From assembly GCF_050947875.1 (NCBI RefSeq), contig NC_134573.1, positions 63,961,815 to 64,025,814 of the forward strand: 64,000 bases of DNA, in the 5' to 3' direction. This document shows positions 44,950 through 56,008 of this stretch, one piece after another; positions within the stretch are counted from its first letter, which is position 1, and each line of letters starts with the position of its first letter. The position numbers and the translations under genes were made by a program. Under the pieces are notes generated by a model, which was given only the letters and a program-made list of their open reading frames with translations, had not been told where the DNA came from and did no database searches. This DNA is from Dermacentor variabilis. Taxonomy: Eukaryota > Arthropoda > Arachnida > Ixodida > Ixodidae.

Positions 44950-46376
44950 AAATAATACAAAGAAAATAAAAGCACAATGTAGGCCAACAGATTCAAGACC
45001 AGCAACTTCTAGTCAAAGATTTTATTGAGAATGCCAAATTGAAATATAGGGCTCCGAACTGTCAGCGTGTGCCACTAGTGTGTCTGTTCAGTGAGCATTG
45101 AAATGACGGGCTCCACATTGATTGCACTACACTTCGTACTTTTAGCCTGAAATGGCTTTGTAGAATTCTATATGAGCGCTTACATGGCTTATTTCTCATA
45201 GGAAACTTGCGCTGTGGCAACTCGCTGGCTTTTAGATCACTAAAAAGAAAGTCATGCCTATATATTATGATATATCACTTCTGATGACGTGTACAGAAGC
45301 TAACATCACCTACAATCAGCGGCCCCCTACATATTAAATTTTATGGTTTGTCTATGGTTGCAAGGTTGCTATGTGTTGGACTTGTTTGTGTACGAACTCG
45401 TATAACCCTTTAGCGCCAGCAAACGACAGCAAGAGGGACGTGGATATCATGATGCGCTTAGTTCAACAGTTTATTCCTAGACAATTTATACGATTATACA
45501 CAGAGCACAGCCGTGCTATTCATGGACATCACGTCAATTACTACTTCAAAAAAATTCACCGACGATTACAATGCTCCCTAATGCGAAATTTGAGCGCAGT
45601 TCTATACGTGTTTTCAATTCGCGATATATTGCTTGGCGCGGACAATCTGTCTCGTGCGGCACGACTGCCTCCCTTATCGGGAGATCGTGAGAGGCAGCGC
45701 GTGGGAGCGATTCACAGCAGTCGCCGCAGACGGACCTCCGCTCATGCAGTGCCTTGTTTCCATATGCCTGATGCACGCTTCTCTGGCTCCACGCGGCTGA
45801 TTTGGGCACACCATGACCAGCTACACCCTCTATTAAAATATTGCATAAGCTCCCTAGTGGGAATCATCAGGTAGTGCGTAAGCATGATTTCTGTCTCATC
45901 GCGCACTCATGCAATGAATGATTGATTGAGTGGCAGAGGTATGCAAACCGCGGCTCACTCTGTCAAGGAAGACGCAATGTGCTGCATGCATGTATTGCAA
46001 TGACCTGTTATAACTACATACTTTGTAAGCCTAATTAGTCAGAATATGTCTAATTGGACGAAATCAATGTAATCGTAATTATGAATGAATTATGATAAAG
46101 TAATGAATTAAATTAGGATAAAGTAAAGAATGAATTAGGATAAAGTAACCAAATATGAATTTTTTATTACCACTGCTATAATTGATTGGGCTTAGGTAAT
46201 CTAACCATCCTCAAATAAGCCTGATTAGCCCTGTAATGTTACTCCTAATTAATCCTAATTAGCCTTTATGCATATGTTTTAGCCAATTGAAATTATGCCT
46301 AAATAACCTTACATGACATTTATTATTCATAACCAGGTTTAATATGTGCTGTGTTAATTAACCTTCATTATTTTTG
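44950..46376. other. No gene recognised
   Basis: Contains an unassigned 167-codon frame (45371-45874) without domain features, and an AT-rich stretch (46090-46150) where GAATTAGGATAAAGTAA-like units repeat about three times. Confidence 0.4.
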
Positions 46377-48440
46377 CAGGAACTGTAGCGGCCTGCTTTA
46401 TTTCTGCACTGACTTTACGGCATAATCCACTGCATAGTATACTTGTTGCAGCAACTGTAGTCACCTACTTTCTTTCTATGCTAACCGTATGATTATTTAC
46501 TTGTGGCAACTGTAGGGGCCTGCTTTCTTTCTGCACCGACATGACAATAGCATGGTCGACTCTGTGGTGTACTTATCATTGTGGTAGCTGTAGTGGCCTA
46601 ATTTCTTTCTAGACTAAATGTATGATATAGTTACATGTTGTGGCAACTATAGAAGCTTGCTTTTTTGCTGCACCGGCTGTATGGTATGACTGACTGCATG
46701 GTGTACTTTCTGCGGTAGCTGTAGCGATCAGCCTTCCTTCTGCACTAACTGTATGATATAGTTACTTGTTGTCGCGACCGTAGTTGCCTGCTTTATTTCT
46801 GTACCGACTGTATGGTATACTTTCTGCGGCAAGTATAGTGGCCTATTTTCTTTCCATCCTAACTTTATGACATATTTAAAAGCGTGGTGGTTTGGCCTGG
46901 TTTATGATATAGTTGATTGTTGCTGCAGCTATAGTGGTCAGTATTCTTTCAGCCCCGACTCTATGGTATGCTCACTGTATGGCATACTTTTCGCGGCAAC
47001 AGTAATGGTCTGCTTTCTGCACGGATTGTATGGTATGGCCGACTGTATGCTATATTTTTCTCAGTAACTGTAGTGACCTACTTTCTTTCTACACTAACTG
47101 TGTGAAATAGCTATTTGTTGTTGCAACTGTAGTGGCCTGCTTTCCTTCTGCACTGACATTATGGTATGGCCACTGTAGGGTATACTTACTTTTGGCGGCA
47201 GCTGTAGTGATCAGCTTTATTTCTGCGCCTTATGGATGGTACAGGCGGCTGTACAGTCTGCTTGCTGCGGCAACTGTGACGGCCTACTTTCTACGTTAAC
47301 TCTGTGATGAACTGTAGGGTCCTGCTTTCTTTCTGCAGCAACTGTCTGGCGTAGCCAACTACATGGTATACTTGTCGTGACAACAGTAGTGGCCTGTTTC
47401 ATTTCTGCACCGACTGTGTGCATAGCCGACTGCATGGTATACTTCTTGAGGCAACTGTAGCGGCCTGCTTCCTTTCTACGTTAACTGTATGATCCAGTTA
47501 CGTGTTGACACATCTATAGTGATCAGCCTTCAGCACCGACTGTTTGTGTGGCCGACTGTATGGTGTACTTGTCGCGGCGACACTAGAGGTCTGTTCAGTT
47601 ATGCTCTACCAATTGAGCTACCGTGGCGCCGTTGCCCCGTCCACTTTCTTGGGTGTTTATGTTTCCTTGGAGAACCCTGGGAGTGTTAGCCCGCGCCACC
47701 ACTCACAGACCTTGGCGGCGGACGTGGAGCATCGTTTCTGCCGCAGGCGTCACGAGAGCGTGATCTTTTTGGGTGAAGGCAACCGGTCAATAAATCCACA
47801 CATGCTACCTGAAGACATTAATGTTGCTGGATTCGAGACCTTCGTTATGTAATAAACGAGAAGCGAGGGGTTAACCGAGGGGCCCGATTTTTACTAGTGA
47901 TATAAGACGCCAACAAACACTGACACCAAGGACAACATAGGGGAAATTACTTGTGCTTAATAAATGAAATAAAGAAATGATAAACTAATGGAAATGAAAG
48001 TGGAGGAAAAAACAATTTGCCGCAGGTAAGGAACGATACCGCGAAGGTTGTGGGATCGTTCCCCACCTCGGCAAGTTGTGTTTCGGCAAATTCATGGTAT
48101 ACTTGTTGCGGCAACTATAGGGGCCTACTTTCTTTTATGCTTACAGTAGGATTACGATATAGTTACTTCTAGTGCACGGCTGTAGAGGCTGTTTTCTTAA
48201 CCGACTTTATGATGTGGGTGACTGTATGCTATAGCCGACTGTATGGTATACTTGTTGCGGCATCTATAGTGGCCTACTTTCTTTTACGCTTTCTATGACA
48301 TAGTTACTCCTAGTGGCAACTGTAAGGGCTGTTTTCTGAACTGACTTTATGATGTGGCCGACTGTATGGTATACATACTTGTTGCCGCAGCTGTAGCCAT
48401 GAGCTTTCTTTCAGCACCGAGTGTATGCTTTTATCTAATT
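46377..48440. repeat. Higher-order minisatellite, alternating ~72- and ~59-bp units, interrupted
   Basis: About 18 diverged units run from 46377 to 47594 and about five more from 48087 to 48440. Two related unit types tend to alternate: a longer one with GCTTTCTTTCTGCACCGACT...GTATGGTATACTTGTTGCGGC and a shorter one with ACTTTCTTTCTACACTAACT...GTATGATATAGTTACTTGTTG. Each is joined by AACTGTAG. The repeat period of the pair is therefore about 130 bp. A dispersed repeat (47595-48086) is inserted in the array. No long frame runs through it. Confidence 0.85.
47595..48086 (-). mobile_element. Dispersed tRNA-related repeat, copy B, inserted in the minisatellite
   Basis: Reverse-orientation relative of 26430-26912. 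It carries the tRNA-like head on the minus strand (CGGTAGCTCAATTGGTAGAG), ACCAAGGACAACATAGGGGA, GGTTAACCGAGGGGCCCGAT and ACCACTCACAGACCTTGG. A second tRNA-like stretch (GTGGGATCGTTCCCCACC) is near its right end. Minisatellite units resume directly afterwards (GGTATACTTGTTGCGGC), so it is an insertion. Confidence 0.7.
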
Positions 48441-51400
48441 AGGCGGAATAAAAAAAATAGTTTGAGTATCTCCAAGTGAGGGCAAACAACATTACCTTTG
48501 TTGTGTCCAGCTGCGTGGCACTTGCATATATTTAATCTCTGGCTTAAGTTAGCTGGGACGCCCTGTATAGTGCATCGTATCACACGTTACAGACAGACAG
48601 ACAGATTTCCGAGGGAAGTAGCCCTACAATGCTTACGCGTTAAAACTACAGCCAGACACGTAAACCATGACAGGAGACATTAGCCGTTGTACTCATAGTA
48701 TTTCCCTGCCCGCAGTAGGAAATGGATGGACTAAAATTGTTTAACATAATTTGCAAATAGTGTGTAAGTTTTCTTTGTGCACCATTCATTACTTTCGGAC
48801 TAACTCGCCATGAAGAATACCTTTATGGCACTCGCAAACAGTGTCTTTCCGACATGACTTGTAGTCAAGCGAAATCTCTCATTTAAAAGCTCGAAATTCT
48901 AAGCTGCTGTCAGCCTTTTAAGTCCACCCATTAATAATACACCTGGAATGGGCGTCCTAGAGCCGTGAGAGCTCCTGCGCTGACATGATGGGAATATATT
49001 TATTCGTGGCGTGTGTGACGCTCACAACGACCGCGTACTTCTCCGCCATAAGTTATCTGCGTGCCTTTGCAATTGCTGACTCGTTTCCCCGAAAAACCTC
49101 GGTACCCGGCTTAACAGCTCTTCCCAGGGACTGCGCGGATGCACTCGCTTGCAGGCTGCGCCACAGAGATGGATTTTGTTACATCTACGTTATGGGAAAC
49201 CATGGACGGACGATACAGCTCGGGAAGTCGATTACGCCGCGCACTCGAGCGCGATGACCACGATGCGGCGATGGAAGTTGGCGATAGCGGAGCTGTTTTC
49301 TCCGCGCGTTCTTCGCATTATGAACGACACGTGTATACTACTTCGTCGTTATTGAAGGCAACGGGTTTTCCTCGACGATGCTGTGTGGAAAACATGTCGT
49401 GGGACCGGTAGTCAGTGCCGATTTCGGTCGATCTGACAAGGTGTCTTGGTGCGCCTACTCGTACAACTGGCTCGAATCACCACACTACGTCATTAGATGG
49501 GGGACTTCAAATATTGCATCAAACTTGTTACATATTCAGCCCGGAGGGTCACTGGAGGTCATCTCCATTTGTGCTCTCTAGTGAGAACTGTGGCGAAAAG
49601 TTTGGTAGGCAATACTTTCGGCTTGTCTAGGAGCGCAGCCTCGCGGGGGGAATACTCGACCTAAGCCGTGATACCGCAACGAGCGAATGAGTGGCATCTA
49701 AGTGGATTGCACCAAATAAAAATGCATTTGAGGTCGTTAAGGTTCAGCCTCAGATGACTTGCCGGAAATTGAACTTTCTGCGGAGGGTGGAGACGCAGTG
49801 GAAGCGAAAAAACTATCAACTGTTTCCCTTTCGTTACAAAAAAGTTGATTGGTTAGTAATAAAAAAGATCATATTCATGTATACAAAAGTTTCGGCACAG
49901 GTGTATGCAAAAGCTGCTAGATTAGTTTATCTCACCTTGTGGGGTCACCTACTAGTAGAAGAATTGGAATGGGGTCTTGAGTACTTTTCAATGATAAAGC
50001 ATTTTCATGATACTCGTCCCATTTACATTGTTCTAGAAACACGCATCGGTGCCTCTGCTGTGAGGCATTCCTTGTGGTATTATTATGGCCCCAGTTTGGC
50101 TTCCAATTTTCTCTCCCTGCAGAATAACATCATCATGTTACAGTGCCTGACCCATAGATTCTCTACATCGAGTTCTGGGCGGTCACTCAGAACATCATTT
50201 GGCGGATTTTCTGCATAGTAGTGTGGGCACCGGTGACGCAGTGGCATGCCTCGGCGACCCAACTTCTGTTTTATACGGCAAACATTGTACATGCTCTGAC
50301 TGGTAAAAACGATCGTTTAAAAAATGACGAGTGACGAAAAGAACTTGGCGAGTCACGATAAGGACAAAATACCGCAGGAAGGATACGATGCCATCAACTT
50401 TGCACAACGTGTGTACACTGATTGTGTTCACAGACTTGTTCTAGTCAACACAAAGTATACTAAACATTTGTATTTAAACAGATAACACCAAACAGAGTGC
50501 CGAATAATCAAATTGTGAAATTTATTGGTGCGTTAAATATTACGCGGTAAGTCTTACTCTCTTTCTCGCGGTATCATTTATGGCCAACACCCAGGTCGCG
50601 GTCAACATGCGCAGGCGCGCGCGGTCAATCGCCTTTCAAGAAGTCGTCTTCTTTAATAGAAGTGGCACTGCACAAAGGTGATGAAGAAGCGGATACATGG
50701 TTTTTTAATGCGGAGATATATTTCATTGGGATTTCTTCATAGGTTCGGCATCCCGTTTGAGAGCCTCAATGTGGTAGTAACAAAACGAAGTACGTGCACG
50801 ATGGTGGTAATTAAACCAAGGACCCCAAGTGCAGCAGCCCAATGCTGTAACTGCTAATTAGGCCACTGACGCATTCACAACGCAAGAGCATAACGTTACC
50901 AGTCCTTTCCTCGTGCAAGCGAGTGCTTTGGGACACGTGGTGCCTGCGTCCCCTAGCGTGGCAACAATTATAAATAAGTTGGGAGACGATGAAACCTCCA
51001 TGTTTAAGATGATCAACGAAGCAGGATAGAAACACATATACCAGATACGCAAAAGGGACGGAAGCTCCGTTAAGAAAGACAGCAACGTTAAGAAGTAGCA
51101 GTTTTGCCTGAAAGGATAAGGATTGACAAATGTACCAAACTATTTGTATATTACGCTAAGTAAAGCTCTTACTCGTTTGGACAGTATAAATTCCAGTAAG
51201 CGTTCGCTAACTAAACAAGCGTAGTGTCACCACCCAAGGACACACATGAATACATTTGACTCGCTGACTGCAAATGCACGGTCACAACGCTGGCGCGATA
51301 AAGAACGGTGGCAGGTGAGTGTGCGGGTTGTTCCAAACTAGCCTTCCGTGCTGCCACGTGCTTTACCATTGCAGTGCCGCACGTACAAAACTCAACAGAT

Positions 51401-52166
51401 CACGTGACCTTCTACAATGGGCACGCGCTAAGGTAGCGCCCATCAGACCACCGGCCTTCTCGGCTCACTTGCCCCTGCGGTACAATGTTACGACCGTGGC
51501 AGTGCTTTCGAGGTATCGCGGCAGGAATCCCCGAGCTGCCAGCGTTCGCAGCACGGGCTCCCAGCTGATAGCGCCCAGTAGCTCCCACGCGATGCTTCTC
51601 GCACATGTGAAGCAACTCCTAAATCAACGTGCGACTTCCTAGAGCAGTCGGGCATCGCCACCCGACTGCTGTATGTGACGTAATAGTGCCGGCACATGGG
51701 GCCACGTGACAAACCCTTCTCGAGGAACTTCCTGCACAAGCGAACTATAGATAACGTTTACCTAGTCATTGTATATATGTTTGTAGTTTTCTTCTTGACT
51801 CTCTCCTCTCTGCTATACGCCCTCCCTGTTCTCCCACTAAGCCCCTGCCCTTTCCACTGCTGGCTGCTGTTCACGTGTCAGCCGACTGCGCTAGACAGTT
51901 ACTGCGGGCAGCAGTCATTTTCTTCCTTTTCGTAGATTTCGTTATATATTTATTGCTTTAAATAAACAACCAGCTACTACTACCGTCGCATAGTAGTCCT
52001 TCGCCCTCCTAAGTAATGATGTTGCCTAGTAGCCTACTTCATTAGACTTGTGCCAGCTTGTTATAGGAACCGCTAGAATAAGCAAGTCTGACCTATGCTT
52101 TATGATTTCAAGGTCTATGCTTCCGGTTACCTTTCATATATGAGAGCACTTAATAAAGCAAGACAG
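48441..52166. other. No gene recognised
   Basis: Includes a 90-codon frame with a hydrophobic N-terminus (48985-49257, MMGIYLFVACVTLTTTAYFS), a 175-codon frame (49691-50218) without motifs, and a block at about 51300-51985 ending in AATAAACAACCAGC that could be an LTR or a 3' UTR. Confidence 0.35.
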
Positions 52167-52293
52167 CCCGCCATGGTGGCTTAGCGGCGATGGTGTTGCG
52201 CTGCTATTCGCCAGGTCGCGGGATCAAATCCAGGCCGCGGCGGCCGCATTTGGTGAGGGCGAAATGGAAACACGCCAGTGCCCCGTGAGATAC
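52167..52293 (+). mobile_element. SINE, 3'-truncated
   Basis: tRNA-like head CCCGCCATGGTGGCTTAGCG with B-box GGATCAAATCC, then GGCGGCCGCATTT and GGGCGAAATGGAAACACGCC, matching the first half of the SINE at 2164. Confidence 0.8.
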
Positions 52294-52564
52294 TCTCTTG
52301 AAAACGGTGTTTCCACGGCAACGTCGTATGGAAATAATTTGCCAGACAACATAAAAAACGGCGATTTACTCAATTCTGGTGACAGCGGATATTTATACTT
52401 TATGAACAACCAGCTTGCCGATTTCCATGAAATCCTTTATGATGAAAGATTATACCCTAGTGTCTTTTCGTGGATAGTTAATTACGGAAACGCTTTTTTC
52501 TTTTTCAAGGAAGTTACCAAGAAAATCGCAATGTTCAAGCGCCACTGCTTTCCTTGGCTTCATA

Positions 52565-52735
52565 TTGTTACGCGCTATTCCCGCGCACTGAAGCACGCAT
52601 CCTGCCGAGCATGGAAGAATACACCAGGGAGACGGTGAAGACGACGATCAGAGTAGCGCTTGCATTGTTATTCTGCCATCTTGCCTGCAGTCGTCTGTCT
52701 CTGTATATATTGTCTAAGTGCAATTTCCTATCCCA
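52565..52735 (+). mobile_element. Possible LTR fragment
   Basis: Starts TGTTACGCGCTATTCCCGCG and passes GATCAGAGTAGCGCTTGC and CTGTATATATTGTC. The TGTTACG start is shared with the LTR ends at 31589 and 33074 in reverse orientation. No partner or coding region was found. Confidence 0.3.
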
Positions 52736-52739
52736 TTTG

Positions 52740-54373
52740 GCTACTCTCAGCCCCGTGGCAATATGATCACGGCCTCCGATAACGGGGGGTGCGCGGTCAT
52801 TCCGATACACGCGGTCCGATCTTGGAGGCTCCGATATGATGTTTCAAATCGACACGCCTTCCAAATTCTTCTAGCGACTTTTTTTTTCGTGTAGCGTGCG
52901 CAATTGTGTAGGCCAACGTGATCACACAAAGCAGTGTTTGTTGAGTCAAGGTTTAAAAGAACTTATTCAAGTGCAACGATCCAGACATGTTTAAACACAG
53001 CTGGCAGCAGTGCATGCAGCTGCATTGGACGTACGATTTCTTTAAAAAATAATAAAGACAAGTGATGACACAGAGTTATATAGCTATACGTACTTAAGAA
53101 AAAAATGTTTGCTTAATTGTAGGCCTGCTATATTCACTTTAGAAGAATGGGGTTGCGGTTCGTACTTTTCTCAGCTGAAGGTGCGACAGTCGATACGAGT
53201 AGTTGTAGCCCTGTAGCAAGACTTTCAGGTTGTTTATTTAATGTTGATTTTTTGTTGATTTGTTTGTTTGTTTACTTGCGTGCTTAATTGATTTATGTTT
53301 TACATTTCGCAATTTTAGGACACTTCGGCGTGCGAAGGTTCGAGCAGCTTGAGGTCGACAAGTTGGAAGAGTGGAAGTGTTTAAGCTTTATAATCACTGT
53401 GACGTGAAAAAGACCAACGCATTTGAAAATTTAAAAAGATTACTACGTCCGCTTTGCGGTCTCCATGCAACAGCCGTGTGATCAGGCAGCTTTACTCTGC
53501 CGTTTTTGGTGGTTTCCTTGTCTTACCGGCACTAAACATTTGGGCAGGATTACATGTTCGGTGTTCTTAATGTTATTTCGCTGATTATGCAATGTATATC
53601 GCGGCACACGTGGCTTGTATTTTCGTGAATAGCAACGTTGCCGGGTGAGGCACCCATTCTTTCTCTTTGTGACGTTGTTGTTTCGGTAATAAATAAACTG
53701 TCACGCGTGGAGGAATGCAGTGTGCATGAAGGTTGGTTTTAAGTAACCGGGGCGGTACTTGCACGTATGAAAAGTAAGAATGCTACTACTACGAGAAGAT
53801 ATAGAATAAAAAAAAAATACAGCGCTAGGATTAACCAGCACTGTAGTAGTAGAAATACAGCTTTCACTGTTGACGGCATTCAATAAAAATGTAAGTTGGT
53901 TCTACAGTACACAACAGTGATTCTCGTAATAGGAAAGGCCAAATGTAATTTCACGATGACAGTTAAGCGCAACTCACCTTCGTTATTTGTTTTTCTTCGT
54001 TTCGTTGTATTTATTTCGATAATGTCTGCAAACCATTTGGGTAAGCCAACTGAGACTGATGCTGTCTTGTTTAATAATTTTCTTAGTCCCTGTGCCGTTT
54101 TGCAAGTTATCGCACTATGCTAAAGCTTTAAAAAAAACATGCATTTGAAACATCAGAGTACGTTACGAACTGATTATTTAAAAGTAGCATTTCAACTTTG
54201 GCGCAATGTGCATGTTTCAAAAATGCGCTTCCTTAAACACAAGCACTTCCTTCTTCAATCCGAGGCTCAGCATAGGCCAGGGTGATTATTACACATGTTA
54301 CTTTATCTGTTTTACAAGGGCTGTGACCAAACAATGGTTACCTTTTAGTGAGCGACACTATTTTATTTTTGCC
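52740..54373. other. No gene recognised
   Basis: Intergenic, AT-rich; AATAAATAAACTGTC at about 53690 could be a poly(A) signal but has no upstream frame. Confidence 0.35.
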
Positions 54374-54612
54374 CACCGCGACAGTCCTGCGGCAATGGCA
54401 TTGTACTACGGAGCTCGAGGTCGCTGATTCAGCTCCAACCCCGCACTGCGTTCCCATAGGGGTGGAATGCGAAAATGTTCGCACACCATGCATTTAGCCC
54501 TCATTAAATAATGGTCAAGATTAATGGTCAAAAGTGGCCCCAATTATTGCGGAGCCCTCAACTACGTCATCTCATAATTTATATCGTGGTTCGGGTCCAT
54601 AAAATACCAGCC
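54374..54612 (+). mobile_element. Diverged SINE
   Basis: Follows the 2164 SINE layout: tRNA-like head (GAGGTCGCTGATTCAGCTCC), GGTGGAATGCGAAAA, ATTTAG, TTGCGGAGCCCTCAACTACG and TCTCATAATTTATATCGTGG. It is considerably mutated. Confidence 0.6.
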
Positions 54613-54933
54613 TTAAGCTTTGACGAATACATTTTGTGCAACTTCGTTCTTAAAACGCCCCTTGCTAGGCCTAATCGGGATTGTCGTTTATATGATGGTG
54701 ATGATTTATTGGTATCCCCTTTGAAAAACTTCGGTGACAAGTATAGTCACCGAGCCTGCTTAATATAATTGGGTTATATTAGGCATTGTGAAGCACCATC
54801 TAGGGGAACGTTCTACCTAGAAAATTTTTTGAAAGTTTTCGTTAACAGAGGAGATAAGAAACAAAATATTGCATCGTCATGCTGTCAGATGAGGTATCGA
54901 ACCGAAAACTGAAAACTAAAAGAAAGGTTCATT

Positions 54934-54948
54934 TGAAACCCATCCTGA
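54934..54948. repeat. 15-bp target-site duplication, left copy
   Basis: TGAAACCCATCCTGA, repeated exactly at 55994-56008. It brackets the SINE/RTE pair as one insertion. Confidence 0.8.
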
Positions 54949-55205
54949 GGGCCGGGGTTTGATTGTTGTGTTCATAGGAGGTTGTGGCCAAGTGCACCAG
55001 GTGGCCAATCCTGCTCTGGTGAGGGAGTGCGTTACCGGTTCTGGTCACCGGGATCAGGCCACACTCCAGGCCTGTTTGTGCAATTTTATCAACACGCGGA
55101 TTTTTTTTTAATCCGGTGGGAAATTGCCGGCACCGGGATTCGAACCACGGACCTCTTGCACGCGAGGCGGGTGTTCTACCTCTACGCCACCGCTGCACCA
55201 CCTTG
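54949..55205 (-). mobile_element. tRNA-derived SINE (second family), part of a chimeric insertion
   Basis: On the minus strand GTGGCGTAGAGGTAGAACAC (A-box) and GGTTCGAATCCCGG (B-box) form a tRNA-like head, followed by a body (TGCACAAACAGGCCTGGAGT, CCAGAACCGGTAACGCACTC) ending at the left copy of the target duplication. It is joined head-first to the RTE fragment at about 55205, in opposite orientation. Confidence 0.75.
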
Positions 55206-55951
55206 CCTTGCTTAGTAACTCAGGGGACCAATTGCAATGCATGCTCACTGACCTGGAGAGGCAAAGCAGAAGAGTGGGTCTAAAAATTAATATGCAGAAA
55301 ACTAAAGTAATGCTTAACAGTCTCGGGAGAGAACAGCAATTTACAATAGGCAGCGAGGCACTGGAAGTCGTAAGGGAATACATCTACTTAGGGCAGGTAG
55401 TGACGGCGGATCCGGATCATGAGACGGAAATAATCAGAAGAATAAGAATGGGCTGGAGTGCGTTTGGCAGGCATTCCCAAATCATGAACAGCAGGTTGCC
55501 GTTATCCCTCAAGAGAAAAGTATATAATAGCTGTGTCTTACCAGTACTCACCTACGGGGCAGAAACCTGGAGGCTTACGAAGAGGGTTCTACACAAATTG
55601 AGGACGACACAACGAGCTATGGAAAGAAGAATGATAGGTGTAACGTTAAGGGATAAGAAAAGAGCAGATTGGGTGAGGGAACAAACGCGAGTTAATGACA
55701 TCTTAGTTGAAATCAAGAAAAAGAAATGGGCATGGGCAGGACATGTAATGAGGAGGGAAGATAACCGATGGTCATTAAGGGTTACGGACTGGATCCCAAG
55801 GGAAGGGAAGCGTAGCAGGGGGCGGCAGAAAGTCAGGTGGGCGGATGAGATTAAGAAGTTTGCAGGGACGGCATGGCCACAATTAGTACATGACCGGGGT
55901 TGTTGGAGAAGTATGGGAGAGGCCTTTGCCCTGCAGTGGGCGTAACCAGGC

Positions 55952-55993
<42 letters not shown>
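55206..55993 (+). mobile_element. RTE-clade LINE, 3' part with open C-terminal frame
   Basis: The frame 55124-55945 (273 codons) starts inside the antisense SINE and from about 55206 encodes RTE reverse transcriptase immediately after the active site: LLSNSGDQLQCMLTDLERQS, GLKINMQKTKVMLN, EYIYLGQVVTADPDHETEI, LPVLTYGAETWRLTKRVLHK, MERRMIGVTLRDKKRADWVR. The hallmark C-terminus follows (AWAGHVMRREDNRWSLRVTD, GRQKVRWADEI, DRGCWRSMGEAFALQW). The frame is intact to its stop, then CCAGGC and (GAT)n. The catalytic core and endonuclease are missing. The 3' half is well preserved, indicating a young insertion. Confidence 0.85.

Positions 55994-55994
<1 letters not shown>
55952..55994. repeat. (GAT)n tail of the RTE element
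   Basis: About 14 GAT units directly after the RTE 3' end. Confidence 0.95.
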
Positions 55995-55997
<3 letters not shown>

Positions 55998-56008
55998 ACC
56001 CATCCTGA
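55994..56008. repeat. 15-bp target-site duplication, right copy
   Basis: Identical to 54934-54948; overlaps the end of the (GAT)n tail by its first bases. Confidence 0.75.

Noticed and set aside
45371..45874. 167-codon plus-strand frame
   Set aside because: Long for chance, but it has no domain, no signal peptide, no splice or poly(A) context, and random-like composition.
46377..48440. CRISPR-like array
   Set aside because: Units are contiguous and diverged with no unique spacers, and the context is eukaryotic.
48985..49257. Secreted protein starting MMGIYLFVACVTLTT
   Set aside because: The N-terminus is hydrophobic, but the frame lacks splice or poly(A) context and the downstream residues look random.
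49691..50218. 175-codon plus-strand frame
   Set aside because: No recognisable motif; aromatic-rich, AT-driven composition, and no promoter or terminal signals.
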